Notes under the pieces: generated by a model
Told to the model about the DNA's origin: nothing
Database searches by the model: none
What the model saw: the letters and a program-made list of their open reading frames with translations, nothing else
In this document: positions 22,601-36,044 of the stretch, piece by piece
How the letters are laid out: every line of letters starts with the position of its first letter
Position numbering within the stretch: position 1 is the first letter of the stretch
Source of the DNA: Odobenus rosmarus divergens
Lineage: Eukaryota; Chordata; Mammalia; Carnivora; Odobenidae
Direction of reading: 5' to 3'
Assembly: GCF_000321225.1 (NCBI RefSeq)
Contig: NW_004450303.1
Span: 2,210,392-2,274,391 of the forward strand
Length of the DNA stretch: 64,000 nucleotides
Program-made: the position numbers and the translations under genes

Positions 22601-24363
22601 ATAGACTTGTATATTTATATTTTAATCATTTTAAGTAAAAATACTTAATCTATTAGAATAGAAATTAAATATATAAATCAGTTTTCTCCATATTTTTCAG
22701 CTTGAGTTTAATAATGCAACATTTTCTAAAACGTGCATATTGAATATGGTAAAAGATACAGAAGGTACAATTCTTTGGCAGAATGCTTTTTTAACATTGT
22801 TAAGATCTAATATATTGACTTTTTAGCCAGAATTTCTTCTTTCCTTCTTGCCTAAGCAACAAAAATTAAGTTTTTCTTTATATTTGATTTAAAAGATCCA
22901 GTCCTTTTTAGGTTGTATAGTATATTAATATAACATAAACATAGATACTATCTACCATGATGAAACTGTATCCATATATACAAATACTAATCAAGTGGAA
23001 GGTACTTTTGTTTCGGGACAAATGAGAACCAAAGAACTGATTATTATAAATGTTACATATAACGTACAGTTGTCCCTTGAACGACAAGGGGTTAGGAGCA
23101 TAGTGAAAAATCTGTATATAACTTTTGATTCCGCCAAAATTTTACTAATAGCCTACTGTTGACTGGAAGCCTTCCTGATATTATAGTCAACATATTTTCT
23201 ATGTCATATGTACTATATATATTTTTACTGTATTCTCAATAAAGTAAGCTAAAGGAAAAAAATGTTAACAAAATCATGTGGAAGAGAAAATACATTTACA
23301 GTACTGTACTGTATTTACTGGAAAAAAAAAAAACGTGTGTAAGTGGACCCTCACAGTTAAAACCTGTGTTGTACAAGGGTCAGAAGTATGTACTTTTTAA
23401 GTGTACCTGAAATATTTGATAATCTGATATTTAAAAAGTTACATTATTTCTAAAGCTACTTTCTTCTTTAGAAATGAGAAAAAATCCAAATGGCCATGGA
23501 AATTATAGTTTACTTAGTCATGAGTGATTCCAGAGTTTAGGTGACTGTCCTCTTTAAATCTCTTAATTATTGTCTGAATGACATTTTAAGAAGTTTTATC
23601 TTCCACATTCTAGATATGCATATGAACACCCCAGTTTAGTCTGTGGTATTCCTCTTGGTTGTTATAGTGCACATGTTGGATTAGCAGAAGGAAAGGCCAG
23701 AAAGCAGATAAATATTCTTCAGTGAACGTCTCTTTCCCTTCTCATTTTCCATCCATAATCTTTATTCAGAAAAACTTTCAAGGAACCTTTTAACAAAGAG
23801 TACTGCCAATGAATGAATAAGTTAAAGCAAATATATTTGTAAGACAGTTTATAATTTGTATAGAACCAAAATTTTTTCAACTTATATATTTATCCTTTTT
23901 CTGTGTGAGTAGGGTCTACATTCTGTTTTATTTCATTGGTACTTAAAGTTTAAAAATATTTACCTCCTGATGTAGATTCTAGTTATAAAATTTAAAAGGT
24001 AATAATATTCTAATTAAAAATGTATATTTAACTGAGTGGGTTGGTGAAATCACACTATCTCTTCTTCATAACATCTTATTCTTACATGCTTTTCATCTTG
24101 TTGGTATTTTGTTAAATAGTTTATTTTTAAAAGGAAATAGCTCTTATCACATAGCGTTTTTTCTTTAGATGAATGTGTTTTTTTACCTAGTATGACATCT
24201 GTCAATATCTATAATTTCATTTCATTTTTTTTTTTTATAGATAGTTGGTTGCCACTTTAGGTCTATTCCAGTTAATGAAAAGGACACCTTAACATATTTC
24301 ATCTACTCAGTGAAGAATGACAAGAACAAATCAGATCTCAAGGTTGATAGTAGTGTTCACTAG
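19353..24363 (+). CDS. SAP30: SAP30, Sin3A-associated protein 30 (4 coding exons, 221 aa)
   Basis: The spliced CDS is 19353-19670, 21282-21407, 21850-21948 and 24241-24363. All exons are phase 0 (106, 42, 33 and 40 codons plus TAG) and all junctions are GT/AG. The product matches mammalian SAP30, a nuclear subunit of the Sin3-HDAC1/2 corepressor that stabilises the complex and helps bind DNA or nucleosomes. Visible in the protein are an Ala/Gly/Pro-rich N-terminus (residues about 12-65), a C2CH zinc-finger set spanning the exon 1/2 junction (C68/C69, C77, C113, H116), a basic nuclear-localisation-like stretch (residues 124-130, RNRRKRK) followed by an acidic SDDDGGD patch, and the C-terminal Sin3 PAH3-binding region (about 140-221). 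It is one residue longer than the human 220 aa. The start has G at -3 and lies in the CpG island. The reading frame is intact, so this is the functional multi-exon gene rather than a retrocopy. Confidence 0.98.
20301..21281 (+). other. SAP30 intron 1, downstream part
   Basis: AT-rich, with no mobile element recognised apart from the 31-bp period duplication at 20631. Introns 1, 2 and 3 are 1611, 442 and 2292 bp. Confidence 0.7.
20631..20684. repeat. Tandem duplication in SAP30 intron 1
   Basis: Two perfect 23-bp copies, both starting TTGTGATACTTTATGCC, at 20631-20653 and 20662-20684, with a period of 31 bp. Not a known mobile element. Confidence 0.85.
21282..21407 (+). CDS. SAP30: SAP30 coding exon 2
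   Basis: The acceptor TTCTGTTTCAG ends at 21281 and the donor GTAAAG starts at 21408. The exon encodes 42 residues from [10 protein letters not shown] to DIDTPE. C113 and H116 complete the zinc site begun in exon 1. The basic RNRRKRK run (nuclear localisation, DNA contact) and the acidic, Ser-containing SDDDGGDSP linker follow. Confidence 0.97.
21850..21948 (+). CDS. SAP30: SAP30 coding exon 3
   Basis: The acceptor TTTTTTCTAG ends at 21849. The donor is GAG|GTATTT, a weak donor beyond the GT. It encodes 33 residues ([20 protein letters not shown] and on to AQLVE), the start of the Sin3-interacting domain that contacts PAH3. One residue reads S in KLSTRP where I recall P in human, a minor substitution. 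Confidence 0.97.
23067..23387 (-). mobile_element. Tigger-like nonautonomous DNA transposon in SAP30 intron 3
   Basis: The ends are CAGTTGTCCCTTGAAC and its complement-like GTACAAGGGTCAGAAG, flanked by TA, as expected for Tc1/mariner-Tigger elements. The body resembles the copies at 12905 and 25693 (shared 'ACTAATAGCCTACTGTTGAC' region). Orientation is assigned relative to the 12905 copy, which is read as +. The subfamily name is not certain. Confidence 0.75.
24241..24363 (+). CDS. SAP30: SAP30 coding exon 4 and stop
   Basis: A long T-rich polypyrimidine tract ending in TATAG at 24240 precedes [17 protein letters not shown]. The frame ends KVDSSVH-TAG at 24361-24363. This exon supplies the end of the Sin3-binding domain. 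Intron 3 (21949-24240) is about 2.3 kb and contains a Tigger-like DNA transposon. Confidence 0.97.
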   Translation: MVGCHFRSIPVNEKDTLTYFIYSVKNDKNKSDLKVDSSVH

Positions 24364-24585
24364 AAGAGATGGAATTGAGACTGAGACTTGGATGTTCTGA
24401 TGTTAAGACTGTTTACTGTTTTTTCACATGTAGAAATGTTCCTTGTGTATTTTTTTACAGAGGATTTTCTCTGGTTTTATTTTCTTTGTTTCTGACTCTT
24501 AATAAATTAGTTGGAAACTCGTGTAAAATGAGCTTTCCTAGATTGAAAAATATTTTAAATAAAGGTGATTACTATTATAGTTGCT
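24364..24585 (+). other. SAP30: SAP30 3' UTR (predicted)
   Basis: AT-rich sequence follows the TAG. Two AATAAA hexamers occur, at 24501-24506 and 24558-24563. The second is followed by a T/G-rich stretch typical of a downstream element, so cleavage near 24580 is likely, with possible alternative use of the first signal. An open frame here (from 24369) is a chance ORF in the UTR. Confidence 0.7.
24558..24563 (+). terminator. SAP30: SAP30 poly(A) signal AATAAA (distal)
   Basis: A canonical hexamer about 195 bp after the stop codon, with a T/G-rich segment 25-45 bp downstream. A second canonical hexamer lies 57 bp upstream (24501-24506). Confidence 0.65.
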
Positions 24586-24589
24586 TCAG

Positions 24590-25690
24590 TGTATTTATTT
24601 TGTGAAATTTGATTTTTATGTTAAACTGACAAGGTACTAGTTTTAATTGAGAGTTTAAAGATCATTTTGTTACCACCTTTTTTTTTTTTTTTTTAATTCC
24701 AAGAAATTAAGAAGTCACAAACAGCACATTTGCTTTCTCTGGGACAATCTGATTTGGAATTAAAGATATCCTAATGCTATAAAGTACTTTTTGGTGCTAA
24801 TGGGTTTGAAAAATAGACTTCCTTTGGGGTGCAACTTCTTTTTTATTTCCTTTTTATTATTATTATTATTACTTGAAAAAGTATTAGGAAGAACAAAGAG
24901 TTTAATTTATATGCCTACCTCCTTCCAAAGAAGACTTAGTGCCAGCAAAAATAAACACAGTGCTGAAAGTTGAAATAACATAGAATTAGTTTTGTTTCTT
25001 TAAATTTTCGTAGAGAAAAGGTGTTTATATGGTATGAACATAGAAAGAAGTTCTGCAGTGCCCTTTAATTTTCAGTCATGTCCTGTACTGTTTACATTGC
25101 AAATTAAAACTAGTAAGTTGGAGAGATCTAGAAATCCAACAAGATCTTTAAATTTTGGTCCATACATAGCTCTGACTTGATTTATATTCTGCTTTCTTTT
25201 ACATTTCATTCTCTATCAGTTTTCTATTAAAGGTCTCATAGTTGCAAATCAAATTTATACCTTATGACATCAAAACAAAACAACAGCTTCAGTTAATGTC
25301 CTTGATTAGGGTGCAGATTTTAGGCTGAAAATGGATCAGAACATTAATGTAGCTCAAGGTTTCTCTCCAAGGTTGACATTTGGGCCTGATAATTCTTTAC
25401 CATGGGAGGCTATCCTGTGTGTTTGTAGTTTTAGCAGCATCACTGCAGTCAACACTAGTGCCAGTGACACTCTGAAGGTGTGACAACCAAAACTATCGCT
25501 AAATGTTGCCAAACGCCCTGGGAAGCAAAATCAGCCATGGTGAAGAACTACTGATTTAGCTACATGTAAAGTAATGGTTCATTAGAAAGTTATTCTGTGT
25601 ATTTTTAAGTATTCTGAGTGTATTGACAGCTAGAAAATACAGTGAAAAATAAAGCACTGGTCTTTGTTCTTGCTATACCATTTAAAGATT
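24590..25690. other. Intergenic, unassigned
   Basis: Contains a (TTA)n run at about 24858-24872 and poly(T) at about 24678-24695. The 25315-25560 block (ACATTTGGGCCTGATAATTCTTTACC) resembles a MER-type ancient repeat in wording, but I cannot name it. Confidence 0.45.
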
Positions 25691-25692
25691 TA

Positions 25693-26007
25693 TAGTTGAC
25701 CCTTAACCAATGCAAGGGTTGGAGCAACCAACCACCGCATAGTTGGAAATCCATATACAACTTTTGACTCTCCCAAAACTTAACTACTAATAGCCTACTG
25801 TTGGCCGGAAGCCTCTCCAATAACAGTCAATTAATATACATTTTGCATGTTACATGTGTTACATACTGTATTCTTAAAGTAAGCTAGAGAAAAATGTTTT
25901 TGAAATCATAAGGAAGAGAAAGTACATTTGCAGTAATGCACACTGTAAAGAATCTGCATATACATGGATTTGCACAGTTCAAACCCATGTTGTTCAAAGG
26001 TCAACTG
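25693..26007 (-). mobile_element. Tigger-like nonautonomous DNA transposon
   Basis: The ends TAGTTGACCCTTAACCAATG and GTTCAAAGGTCAACTG are inverted, with TA flanks. Same family and orientation as the copy in SAP30 intron 3. Confidence 0.8.
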
Positions 26008-26009
26008 TA

Positions 26010-26710
26010 CTTTTTTGGTGAGCAGAGACTGTGATAATTGGTATTATAAAATCCTCTCATTTTTGGCATTCCAGAAATCTCTCTGTGAGAAATTTTTTCT
26101 TAAACATCTGAAAGTGAGCCACATAACTACAAGATGTGGCGGTGGTTTATTTGAAGAAAATATTACCTCTACATATTTTTATCTAAATCTATAATCTGTA
26201 AAAAGTTAATTTTTTAATAAAACTTAACTATAGGCTTACTTTTCCCTATAAAAACACTCCGTTCTTGTGAAAGAAGTTTGAAACCATTTGCTTACATTAA
26301 ATTAACTTTATGGATATAACCTTTGACTAACTTAATTTCGTAGTTAATTATTTGCATAAAATGTAGTTGGATAAAAGTGAAAATAAGAGTTCTGGGTGTT
26401 ATCCAATGAAATTAAATCCTTGTTGAGCGATTTAAAACATGAAAAACTGAGAGAACTTCATCAAAGCTCAGAAACTCAAGATGCTGCAATGTAAAAGAAT
26501 CCAAAATTGACTGTGAAGTAGAAGGAAGAAAACATAATGAAATAAGCCCTGATGGTTTCCTTGTCAATGAGTTAAATAAATCTTTGCCATATGCTCACTA
26601 AAAAAAGAAAAAGAAGTCAGTTATTTGGTAGAACTACCTTTTATTGAACATTTAAGAAAAGGCTAAAAATACCTGAAATATAGATCTTTACAAAAACAAG
26701 CTCTATATTA
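26010..26710. other. Intergenic, unassigned
   Basis: No gene or clear repeat seen. Confidence 0.55.
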
Positions 26711-26717
26711 TTTCTAT

Positions 26718-26892
26718 ATAAGATTTTTTTTTAAGATTTTATTTATTTGAGAGAGAGCATGAGTGGCGGGAGGGGCAGTCTCCCCCTAAGCAGGAAGCCT
26801 GATAATGGGCTCTATCCCAGAACCCTAGGATCATGACCTGAGCCAAAGGCAGACACTTAACAAACTGAGCCACCCAGGAGCCCCTACATAAA
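26718..26892 (-). mobile_element. Can-SINE
   Basis: The reversed body is about 26726-26884, ending CCACCCAGGAGCCCC. A rough CTA(T/C)ATAA duplication flanks it. Confidence 0.9.
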
Positions 26893-28420
26893 GTTTTTTT
26901 TTTCAATTGAGCCAAAATATATATGGTAGTATTAACCATTTTAAACTGCATAATTTGTTGGTATTTAGTGTATTCACAATGTTGTACCACCACCAACTCT
27001 AATTTCCACATTTTTCATTACCCCATAAAAACACCCATAAGTACTCACTCCCAATTCCTCCTCTTCGTCCCCTGATACCTCTAATCTGCTTTCTGTCTCC
27101 ATGAATTTGCCTATTTTGGATATATCCAATAAAGGAAATCATATATGTTCTTTTGTGTCTCGGTTTTATTTCACATAGCATATGTGTTCAAGGTTCATCC
27201 AAGTTGCTGCATATTTATCAGTACTTTGTTCCTTTTAATGGCTGAACAATATTCCATTATGATATATATATATCATAGCTAATATATGTGATATATACAT
27301 ATATATATATCACAAGTTGTTTATTCATCCATAGGTGGACATTTTGGTTTCTACCTTTGGCAATTAATAATGCTGACTTGAACATTTGTATGCAAGTTTC
27401 TATGTGGACATGTTTTCATTTCTTTTGGGTATATACGTAGGAGTAGAATTGTTGAATCACATGGTATTCTATATTTAACTTTTTGAAGAACCTCCAGATT
27501 TCCATAACGGCTATACCATTTCCATTCCCACCAGCAGTGTACAAGAGTTTCTATTTCTCCAAATCGCCAATACTCGTATTTCCTTTTTTTTTTTTTAATT
27601 AAAGCTTTCCTACTGGGTGTGAAGTGGTATCTCATTGTAGTTTTGATTTGTATTTCTTACTGACCGATGATTGTATATCTTTTCACATGCTTTTGCTGAC
27701 TCGTATGTCTTCTTTAGAGAATATTTATTTAAATCCTTTGCTTATTTTTCAATTGGGTTGCTTATCTTCTTATTGCAGGAGTTTTTTATTCTGGATATGG
27801 ATATTAAGTCCATATTCAATGTATTTTCTCACATTCTGTGAATTGCCTTTTCATATTCTTGATAATGTTCTTTGATGCACAAAAGTTTTTAGTTTTTAAT
27901 CCAGTTTATTTTTTCTTTTGTTACTCATATTTTTGGTGTCAGATCTAAGAATTCTTTGCCAGATCTGAGGTTATGAAGATTAACCCCTATTTTTTCTAGG
28001 TTTTTTTATATATATATATAAAATGATATATATATGATATATATAAATGATATATATAATATAAATAAAATAATATATATATATAATAACTTTAGCATTT
28101 AAATTCAGGTCATTGGCCCATTTTGTTCATTACTGGTGTACAGAAACACAACTGATTTTTGTATGTTGATTCCCTACAACTGTGCCGAATTTTTTATTAC
28201 CTTTAGTGGTATTTATGTATATTCTATGAGATTTTTAATATGCTGTTGGCTTGATATATTAATATTTTTTGAAGATTTTTGCATCTATATTCATAAGGTA
28301 TATTGGTCTAGAGTTTTCTTGTACTGTCCATGCCTGACTTTTGTATCAGGATAATGCTGATATAGGTTTTTATTTGTAAAATTCTTAGAATATAGGGGCT
28401 ATATATATGCTACATATTTC
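26893..28420 (-). mobile_element. Ancient L1, 3' part, - strand
   Basis: Antisense L1 3' UTR wording (GTTGTACCACCACCAACTCTA; ATCATATATGTTCTTTTGTG; GGCTGAACAATATTCC) is followed by ORF2 wording further right (TATTGGTCTAGAGTTTTCTTG; TCAGGATAATGCTGAT). Coding frames are broken. AT-rich microsatellites at 27260-27312 and 28008-28090 lie inside it. Confidence 0.8.
28008..28090. repeat. AT-dinucleotide microsatellite
   Basis: Long TATATA/TGATATATA runs, with a second smaller one at 27260-27312 that can fold as a hairpin. Confidence 0.9.
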
Positions 28421-28464
28421 TTTCCAGATCCACCACTCTGCAAAGATGAGCCCATTATGGTGAT

Positions 28465-28529
28465 AGCACTCTATAGAAGTATATTGGGGAAGATGGGCTC
28501 AAGCACTCTATAGAAGTAAATTGGGGAAG
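28465..28529. repeat. Local tandem duplication
   Basis: A 28-bp unit starting AGCACTCTATAGAAGTA occurs at 28465-28492 and 28502-28529 with one mismatch and a period of 37 bp. It lies between an old L1 fragment and a SINE. Confidence 0.85.
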
Positions 28530-28542
28530 TTAAATCAGTCTC

Positions 28543-28777
28543 AATTTACTATAATTTTCTTTTTTTTTTTAAAGATTTTATTTGAGAGAGAGAGAGTAGG
28601 AGTAGGGGAAAGACAGGGAGGGGAGAGAAGGAGGGGGAAAGAATCTCAAACAGACTCCACACTGAGTGTGGAGTCCAATGCGGGCTTGATCTCAAGACCC
28701 TGGGATCATGATCTGAGCTGAAACCAGGAGTGGGACACTTAACTGAGCCACCCAGCACCCCAATTTAGTATAATTTT
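28543..28777 (-). mobile_element. Can-SINE with target-site duplication
   Basis: The body is 28559-28761, flanked by AATTTACTATAATTTT (28543-28558) and AATTTAGTATAATTTT (28762-28777): 16 bp with one mismatch. Confidence 0.95.
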
Positions 28778-28779
28778 TT

Positions 28780-29430
28780 AATATCAATTTCTCTTCAAGT
28801 CTTTGAGAGAAAAGTTTAGGCTTAGGCTGTTAATGCAAAATGATTTAGAAATATATGAATTTGATTATTTTTTCTTTTTGGGAAAATTATTTTAAAACCT
28901 GTGATGTTCTACTGATGTGATTATTTACATTTTAAAAACACCTGTCATAATATTTTGCAAAAATGATTTCTTTTGGAAAGAACTCATGTGTACATGTTAG
29001 CAACTATAAGGAAGTTAAAGTTTCAAGATCTGTGAATGTTCTTATCTGTCTGTCCTTCCCTTCCTCCAGTAGTTGTTGCTCATTGTTTGGGTTCTCTGTA
29101 TAGCTTCCAATTCTCTAATAATCTTTTATGATTAGTACTTAATCTGAGCAAACAAAAATATTCAAGGCATCCCTTCGGATTATGATGAGGAAAAGAGAAA
29201 TTTTATCAAGAAGAGATGAGCTATAAGTATTACTGTCAACTTTGTGCTCAGATTCATAATAAGGAAAAGGATATAAAACATCCAAGATAAAAATATAGAA
29301 ATTGTTAATTCAGTAAGCATTTAGCTTATATGAGCTAGCTGAAGTGTACAATCATGTGTCCCATATCAGTAAAGGTTTGTTTTCCTAAAAAGGAAATAAA
29401 TTAGATGATGCTGTTAAATAACGTAGTGGT
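28780..29430. other. Intergenic, unassigned
   Basis: No gene or clear repeat seen. Confidence 0.55.
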
Positions 29431-29431
29431 T

Positions 29432-29751
29432 AAGATTATAGATGCTATCAAAAGTAATGAAATCTTGCCATTTGTAACGACGTGGTTGGAACTGGAGAGT
29501 GTTATGCTGAGCGAAATAAGTCAATCAGAAAAAGACGTGTATCATATGACCTCACTGATATGAGGAATTCTTAATCTCAGGAAACAAACTGAGGGTTGCT
29601 GGAGTGGTAGGGGGTGGGAGGGATGGGGTGGCCGGGTGATAGACATTGGGGAGGGTATGTGCTGTGGTGAGCACTGTGAATTGTGCAAGACTGTTGAATC
29701 ACAGATCTGTACCTCTGAAACAAATAATACATTATATCTTAAAAAGAAGAA

Positions 29752-29805
<54 letters not shown>

Positions 29806-30108
29806 AGAAGAAGAAGAAGAAGAAGGAGAAGAAGATAGCAGGAGGGGAAGAATGAAGGGGGGGAAATCGGAGGGGGAGATGAACCATGAGAGACTATGGA
29901 CTCTGAAAAACAAACTGAGGGTTCTAGAGGGGAGGGGGGTGGGAGGATGGGTTAGCCTGGTGATGGGTATTAAAGAGGGCACGTTCTGCATGGAGCACTG
30001 GGTGTTATACGCGAATAATGAATCATGGAACACTACATCAAAAACTAATGATGTAATGTATGGTGATTAACATAACATAATAATAATAAAAAAAGATTCT
30101 AGATGCTA
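29432..30108 (+). mobile_element. 5'-truncated carnivore L1 3' end with target-site duplication
   Basis: The insert 29448-30092 starts in the L1 terminal wording (AATGAAATCTTGCCATTTGTAAC) and carries two related 3' UTR blocks separated by an (AAG)n tract, ending TAACATAACATAATAATAAT plus A run. Flanks: AAGATTATAGATGCTA (29432-29447) and AAGATTCTAGATGCTA (30093-30108), 16 bp with one mismatch. The - strand frame at 29542-30033 is antisense L1, not a gene. Confidence 0.92.
29740..29832 (+). repeat. (AAG)n purine tract within the L1 3' UTR
   Basis: About 90 bp of AAG/AGG units, purine-only on the + strand. It lies between the two L1 3' UTR blocks, as in other carnivore L1 copies. Confidence 0.95.
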
Positions 30109-30109
30109 A

Positions 30110-30915
30110 AGTAAGACTGTAAGTAAGCCCTATTCAAAACCTGGCACTACTGCTCTGATAATGTAACCTTAAGCTCCTTAATCCTCTAAACCTTGGTTCT
30201 TTGGCAATAGAAAGGGATCGTGACAGTACCTACTGCACTCAGTTGTAAGACAGTGTTAAGAAAAATAGTGAATTTTTAGTAAAAGCTTAATTGTCTTTCC
30301 TTTTAGCTAAAAGCTATGGAAAAAATAAAGGATCTATTTATTAATATGATTGAATGAAGTGTTTGCTTTTAAAAATATATTGACCTAGTCAGGAAAAGTT
30401 ACATAAGTAAGTTATGTGAACATTCATATTTTTATATTTATTTGGTAATATAAAGAAGAATGTGTGCTTCTGATATGCATTCATTTCTAAAAGAATGTAA
30501 TTTAATTTCATATTACAAACGTTATTCCCAGAAAGGAGAGTATACAATGAAGAATAATCATAATAATCTATAAAATTCCATTAAATATTTAGTTTTTTTT
30601 CAAATACTATTTTTCTTATCAGGTTTTGTTTGCAGTAATAAGGGAACACTCCTTCAAAAGCCACTGTTGCCTCACAGATGCTCTCATGCTGATGTGTCAT
30701 TTACAAGTAGAGATACTGAATCCTTAACACTTTTTTCCTCCCTCAAAGACAGTCTATACCAAGTAGAAAATGAAGCAGTTTTACTGATTATTTTCTTATT
30801 TACTTGTTCTATGCACTATTCTAGAAAGGATATAAGACATTATTTAGTCTGATTTTAATACCAATTAATTCAGTGAAGAAAAAAAGCCCAATCAAATCAT
30901 ATTATGTTGATGAAA
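30110..30915. other. Intergenic, unassigned
   Basis: 30110-30250 has faint MIR-like wording. Otherwise nothing recognised. Confidence 0.5.
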
Positions 30916-30917
30916 TA

Positions 30918-31117
30918 ATGAATTAGTTTTTTTTTAAAGATTTTATTTATTTGACAGAGAGAGCACAAGCAGAAGGAGAGAGAGGGAGAAGCAGGTTCCC
31001 TGCTGAGCAAGGAGCCCGATGTGGGACTCGATCCCAGGACCCTGGGATCATGACCCGGGCCGAAGGCAGCCGCTTAACTGACTGAGCCACCCAGGCGTCC
31101 CATGAATTAGTTTTTTT
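30918..31117 (-). mobile_element. Can-SINE with target-site duplication
   Basis: Body about 30934-31101. Flanking ATGAATTAGTTTTTTT is at 30918-30933 and 31102-31117. Confidence 0.95.
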
Positions 31118-31302
31118 AAACAATTCTTCTTCATGCATTTTTGTAGGAAGTCATACTATTTGAAAAACATATTGTAACTTATTTTTGTGTAGATTTTAAG
31201 AGGGACTGAATACAGATTACTTCAAAATTGTTTGGTCCAGCCCATTAACACTTATTGGATACTGAATAGGTAACAGGGAACTCCAAGTATGTATTTCAAT
31301 TG

Positions 31303-31509
31303 AATAATATCACTTTTCTTTTTTCAAGAGAGAGTGTGTGACTGGGGAGGGGCAGAGGGAGAGAGAGAATCACAAGCAGACTCCATGCCCAGCACAGGCC
31401 CATCACGGGGCTCAATCTCACAACCCTAAGATCATGACCTGAGCTGAAATCAAAAGTCAGAATCTTAACCAACTGAGCCACCCAGACACCCCTAAATAAT
31501 GTCACTTTT
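31303..31509 (-). mobile_element. Can-SINE with target-site duplication
   Basis: Body 31318-31494. The flanks AATAATATCACTTTT and AATAATGTCACTTTT differ at one base. Confidence 0.93.
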
Positions 31510-31599
31510 ATTGACAAAATGGTATCTCTTAGGTTTACTACAGGGTATGGTACTTCTCAAAATTTTCCCCATAATAATACTTTGTATATCCCTCTACAC

Positions 31600-31760
31600 T
31601 TCCCCTTTTTAGCAGGGTTCACATTTATAAATAAGTATTTGTTTGTAATTATTACACTTTTGTTAGAATACAAGTTCCAAGAGGACAAGTCCATCTTATT
31701 TATTACTGCATCCCCAAATCTAAATCATAGCTGGCACTTAGCAAGCATTTAATAAATTTT
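31600..31760 (+). mobile_element. L2 3' end fragment
   Basis: CAAGTTCCAAGAGGACAAGT, then AGCTGGCACTTAGCAAGCATTTAATAAA, is the classic L2 tail. Confidence 0.75.
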
Positions 31761-32195
31761 TATAGCATGAAGGACTTTCTGAAATTACCTCTGATGGCCA
31801 CTAGTCAATGCATACTTCCCAAGATATGGGGCATAGTCCAAAGCTGCCTCTATCAGAAAATATCTTTCAAGGCATCTGTTTTATTTACCTTTAACATTCA
31901 TGTGACTTTAATTCTAATCCATTACATGTTTCTTTTAATACATGTTATTCTAAAGAAGAATTGATATATCAGGGATAAACATCATAATTTTAAGGATACA
32001 GCTGTGTGAGAATGTGTGTTGTGTATGGGCTACATTGGATTTTTAGCAAATATGTTAAACTTAATTTAATATCTAAAAAAAATGGGTTTAAGAATACTTA
32101 CCATGAAGGTTTTTGTTGTTTTTTGAGAGAGCGAAGTGAAAATGCACTTAAAGTACTTGGCATATATAATATGTACTTAAATATTGGCTCCCTTT

Positions 32196-32308
32196 ATCAT
32201 CTTTTTTTTTTTTTTTTTTAAGTAAACTCTCTTCCCAACATGGGGCTGGAACTCAGGACCTGAGATTGAGTTTCATGCCCTACCAACTGAGCCAGCCAAT
32301 TGCCCCAG
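32196..32308 (-). mobile_element. Short degenerate tRNA-derived SINE
   Basis: A long T run is followed by AGTAAACTCTCTTCCCAACATG and ends CCAACTGAGCCAGCCAATTGCCCC. This is the complement of a SINE head, with the 3' body much shorter than the full Can-SINE. Confidence 0.8.
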
Positions 32309-32631
32309 CCCTTTTACCCTCTTACTAGAAATCTTCTAGATTCCCTTCTAGGAACCTCAATTTATATCTGATTCTTTCCATTAAGTATACATGGTTAATA
32401 ACTGTCAACTAAGAGCTAGAAGTTCTCAACCTTTGAGCAAGGAGTATGGCTCATCAACTATTCAAAAGTCCTTAGCCTACTGAACACCTCATAGATGAAA
32501 ATTTTCCAGCCAAAATTTTTAACCAGTGCCAACAATGTCCACAGAAAATTTAAAGTGAATTAATTTTTATTACTACTTATTTAAACACAAGTTTACTGTC
32601 TTAGACAAGTAAGAATTTATAGAATCTGTGC

Positions 32632-32637
32632 TTTATT
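32632..32637 (-). terminator. SCRG1: SCRG1 poly(A) signal AATAAA
   Basis: A canonical hexamer on the - strand about 92 nt after the SCRG1 stop codon. The 3' UTR would be about 32610-32728. Other TTTATT hexamers occur further on (for example about 32570), so a longer UTR is possible. Confidence 0.6.
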
Positions 32638-32728
32638 GCACTGGATAGAAACTTGAAATGCAGTTATGTTGATATAGTGCAATTTGTGGGAAATGAGAGA
32701 TGATGTTCTCTGGAATACATGAAGATTC

Positions 32729-35297
<2,569 letters not shown>

Positions 35298-35410
35298 TCA
35301 TAAATATTTGGATAGAAAGACTGGAAATTCATCTTTTCTACTCTCTTCTTTGTGTTTCTCAAGTGTAATTTTATGACTACTGACAATAAAAATCCCTTAG
35401 AATAATTGTT

Positions 35411-35624
35411 AAAAATCAAATGCCCAGGGGTGCCTGGGTGGCTCATTGGTTAAGGGACTGCCTTCAGCTCGGGTCATGATCCCAGGGTTCTGGGATGGAG
35501 CCCCGAGTCGGGCTCCTTGCTCTACAGGGAGACTGCTTCTCCCTCTCTGTCTGCCGCTCCCGCTGCTTGTGCTCTCCTGCTCTGTCAAATAAATAAATAA
35601 AATCTTTAAAAAAAAATCAAATGC
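35411..35624 (+). mobile_element. Can-SINE with target-site duplication
   Basis: Body 35424-35611. Flanks AAAAATCAAATGC at 35411-35423 and 35612-35624. Confidence 0.95.
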
Positions 35625-35763
35625 TCGGTTCCACAACAAAATATTAAATAAGAAATGCTGGGGACCAGGGGGAGGTGATAGTAAGAGTCAGAATCTGCAT
35701 TTTTAAGTACTCAAAGTAATTTTTTATTTTTGGTATATTCAGTAGAGAAGAATTGTTTTTTAA

Positions 35764-35833
35764 GGTGGTAAAACTCAAGTGAATTTCTAGAACTGCTTTT
35801 TATGGTGGTTAAAACTCAAGTGAATTTCTAGAA
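35764..35833. repeat. Local tandem duplication upstream of SCRG1 exon 2
   Basis: Two copies of a 29-30 bp unit beginning GGTGGT and ending GAATTTCTAGAA, at 35764-35792 and 35804-35833, differ by a single inserted T. The period is 40 bp. Confidence 0.85.
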
Positions 35834-35847
35834 TGAATACCATCATC

Positions 35848-36040
35848 AAGTTCAGTGGTTCTTTTTTTTTTTTTTTAAGATTTTATTTGTCAGAGAGAGA
35901 GAGCGCAAGCAGGGGGAGTGGCAGGCAAAGGGAGAAGCCTGATTTAGGACTCAATCCCAGGACCCTGGGATCATGACCTGAGCCGAAGCCAGACGCTTCA
36001 CCGACTGAGCCACTCAGGTATTCCAAGTTCAGTTGTTCTT
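35848..36040 (-). mobile_element. Can-SINE with target-site duplication
   Basis: Body 35864-36024. Flanks AAGTTCAGTGGTTCTT and AAGTTCAGTTGTTCTT, one mismatch. Confidence 0.95.
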
Positions 36041-36044
36041 AACT

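Noticed and set aside
29542..30070. Long Ser/Phe-rich and Lys/Glu-rich frames on both strands
   Set aside because: Translations of the L1 3' UTR and its AAG repeat.
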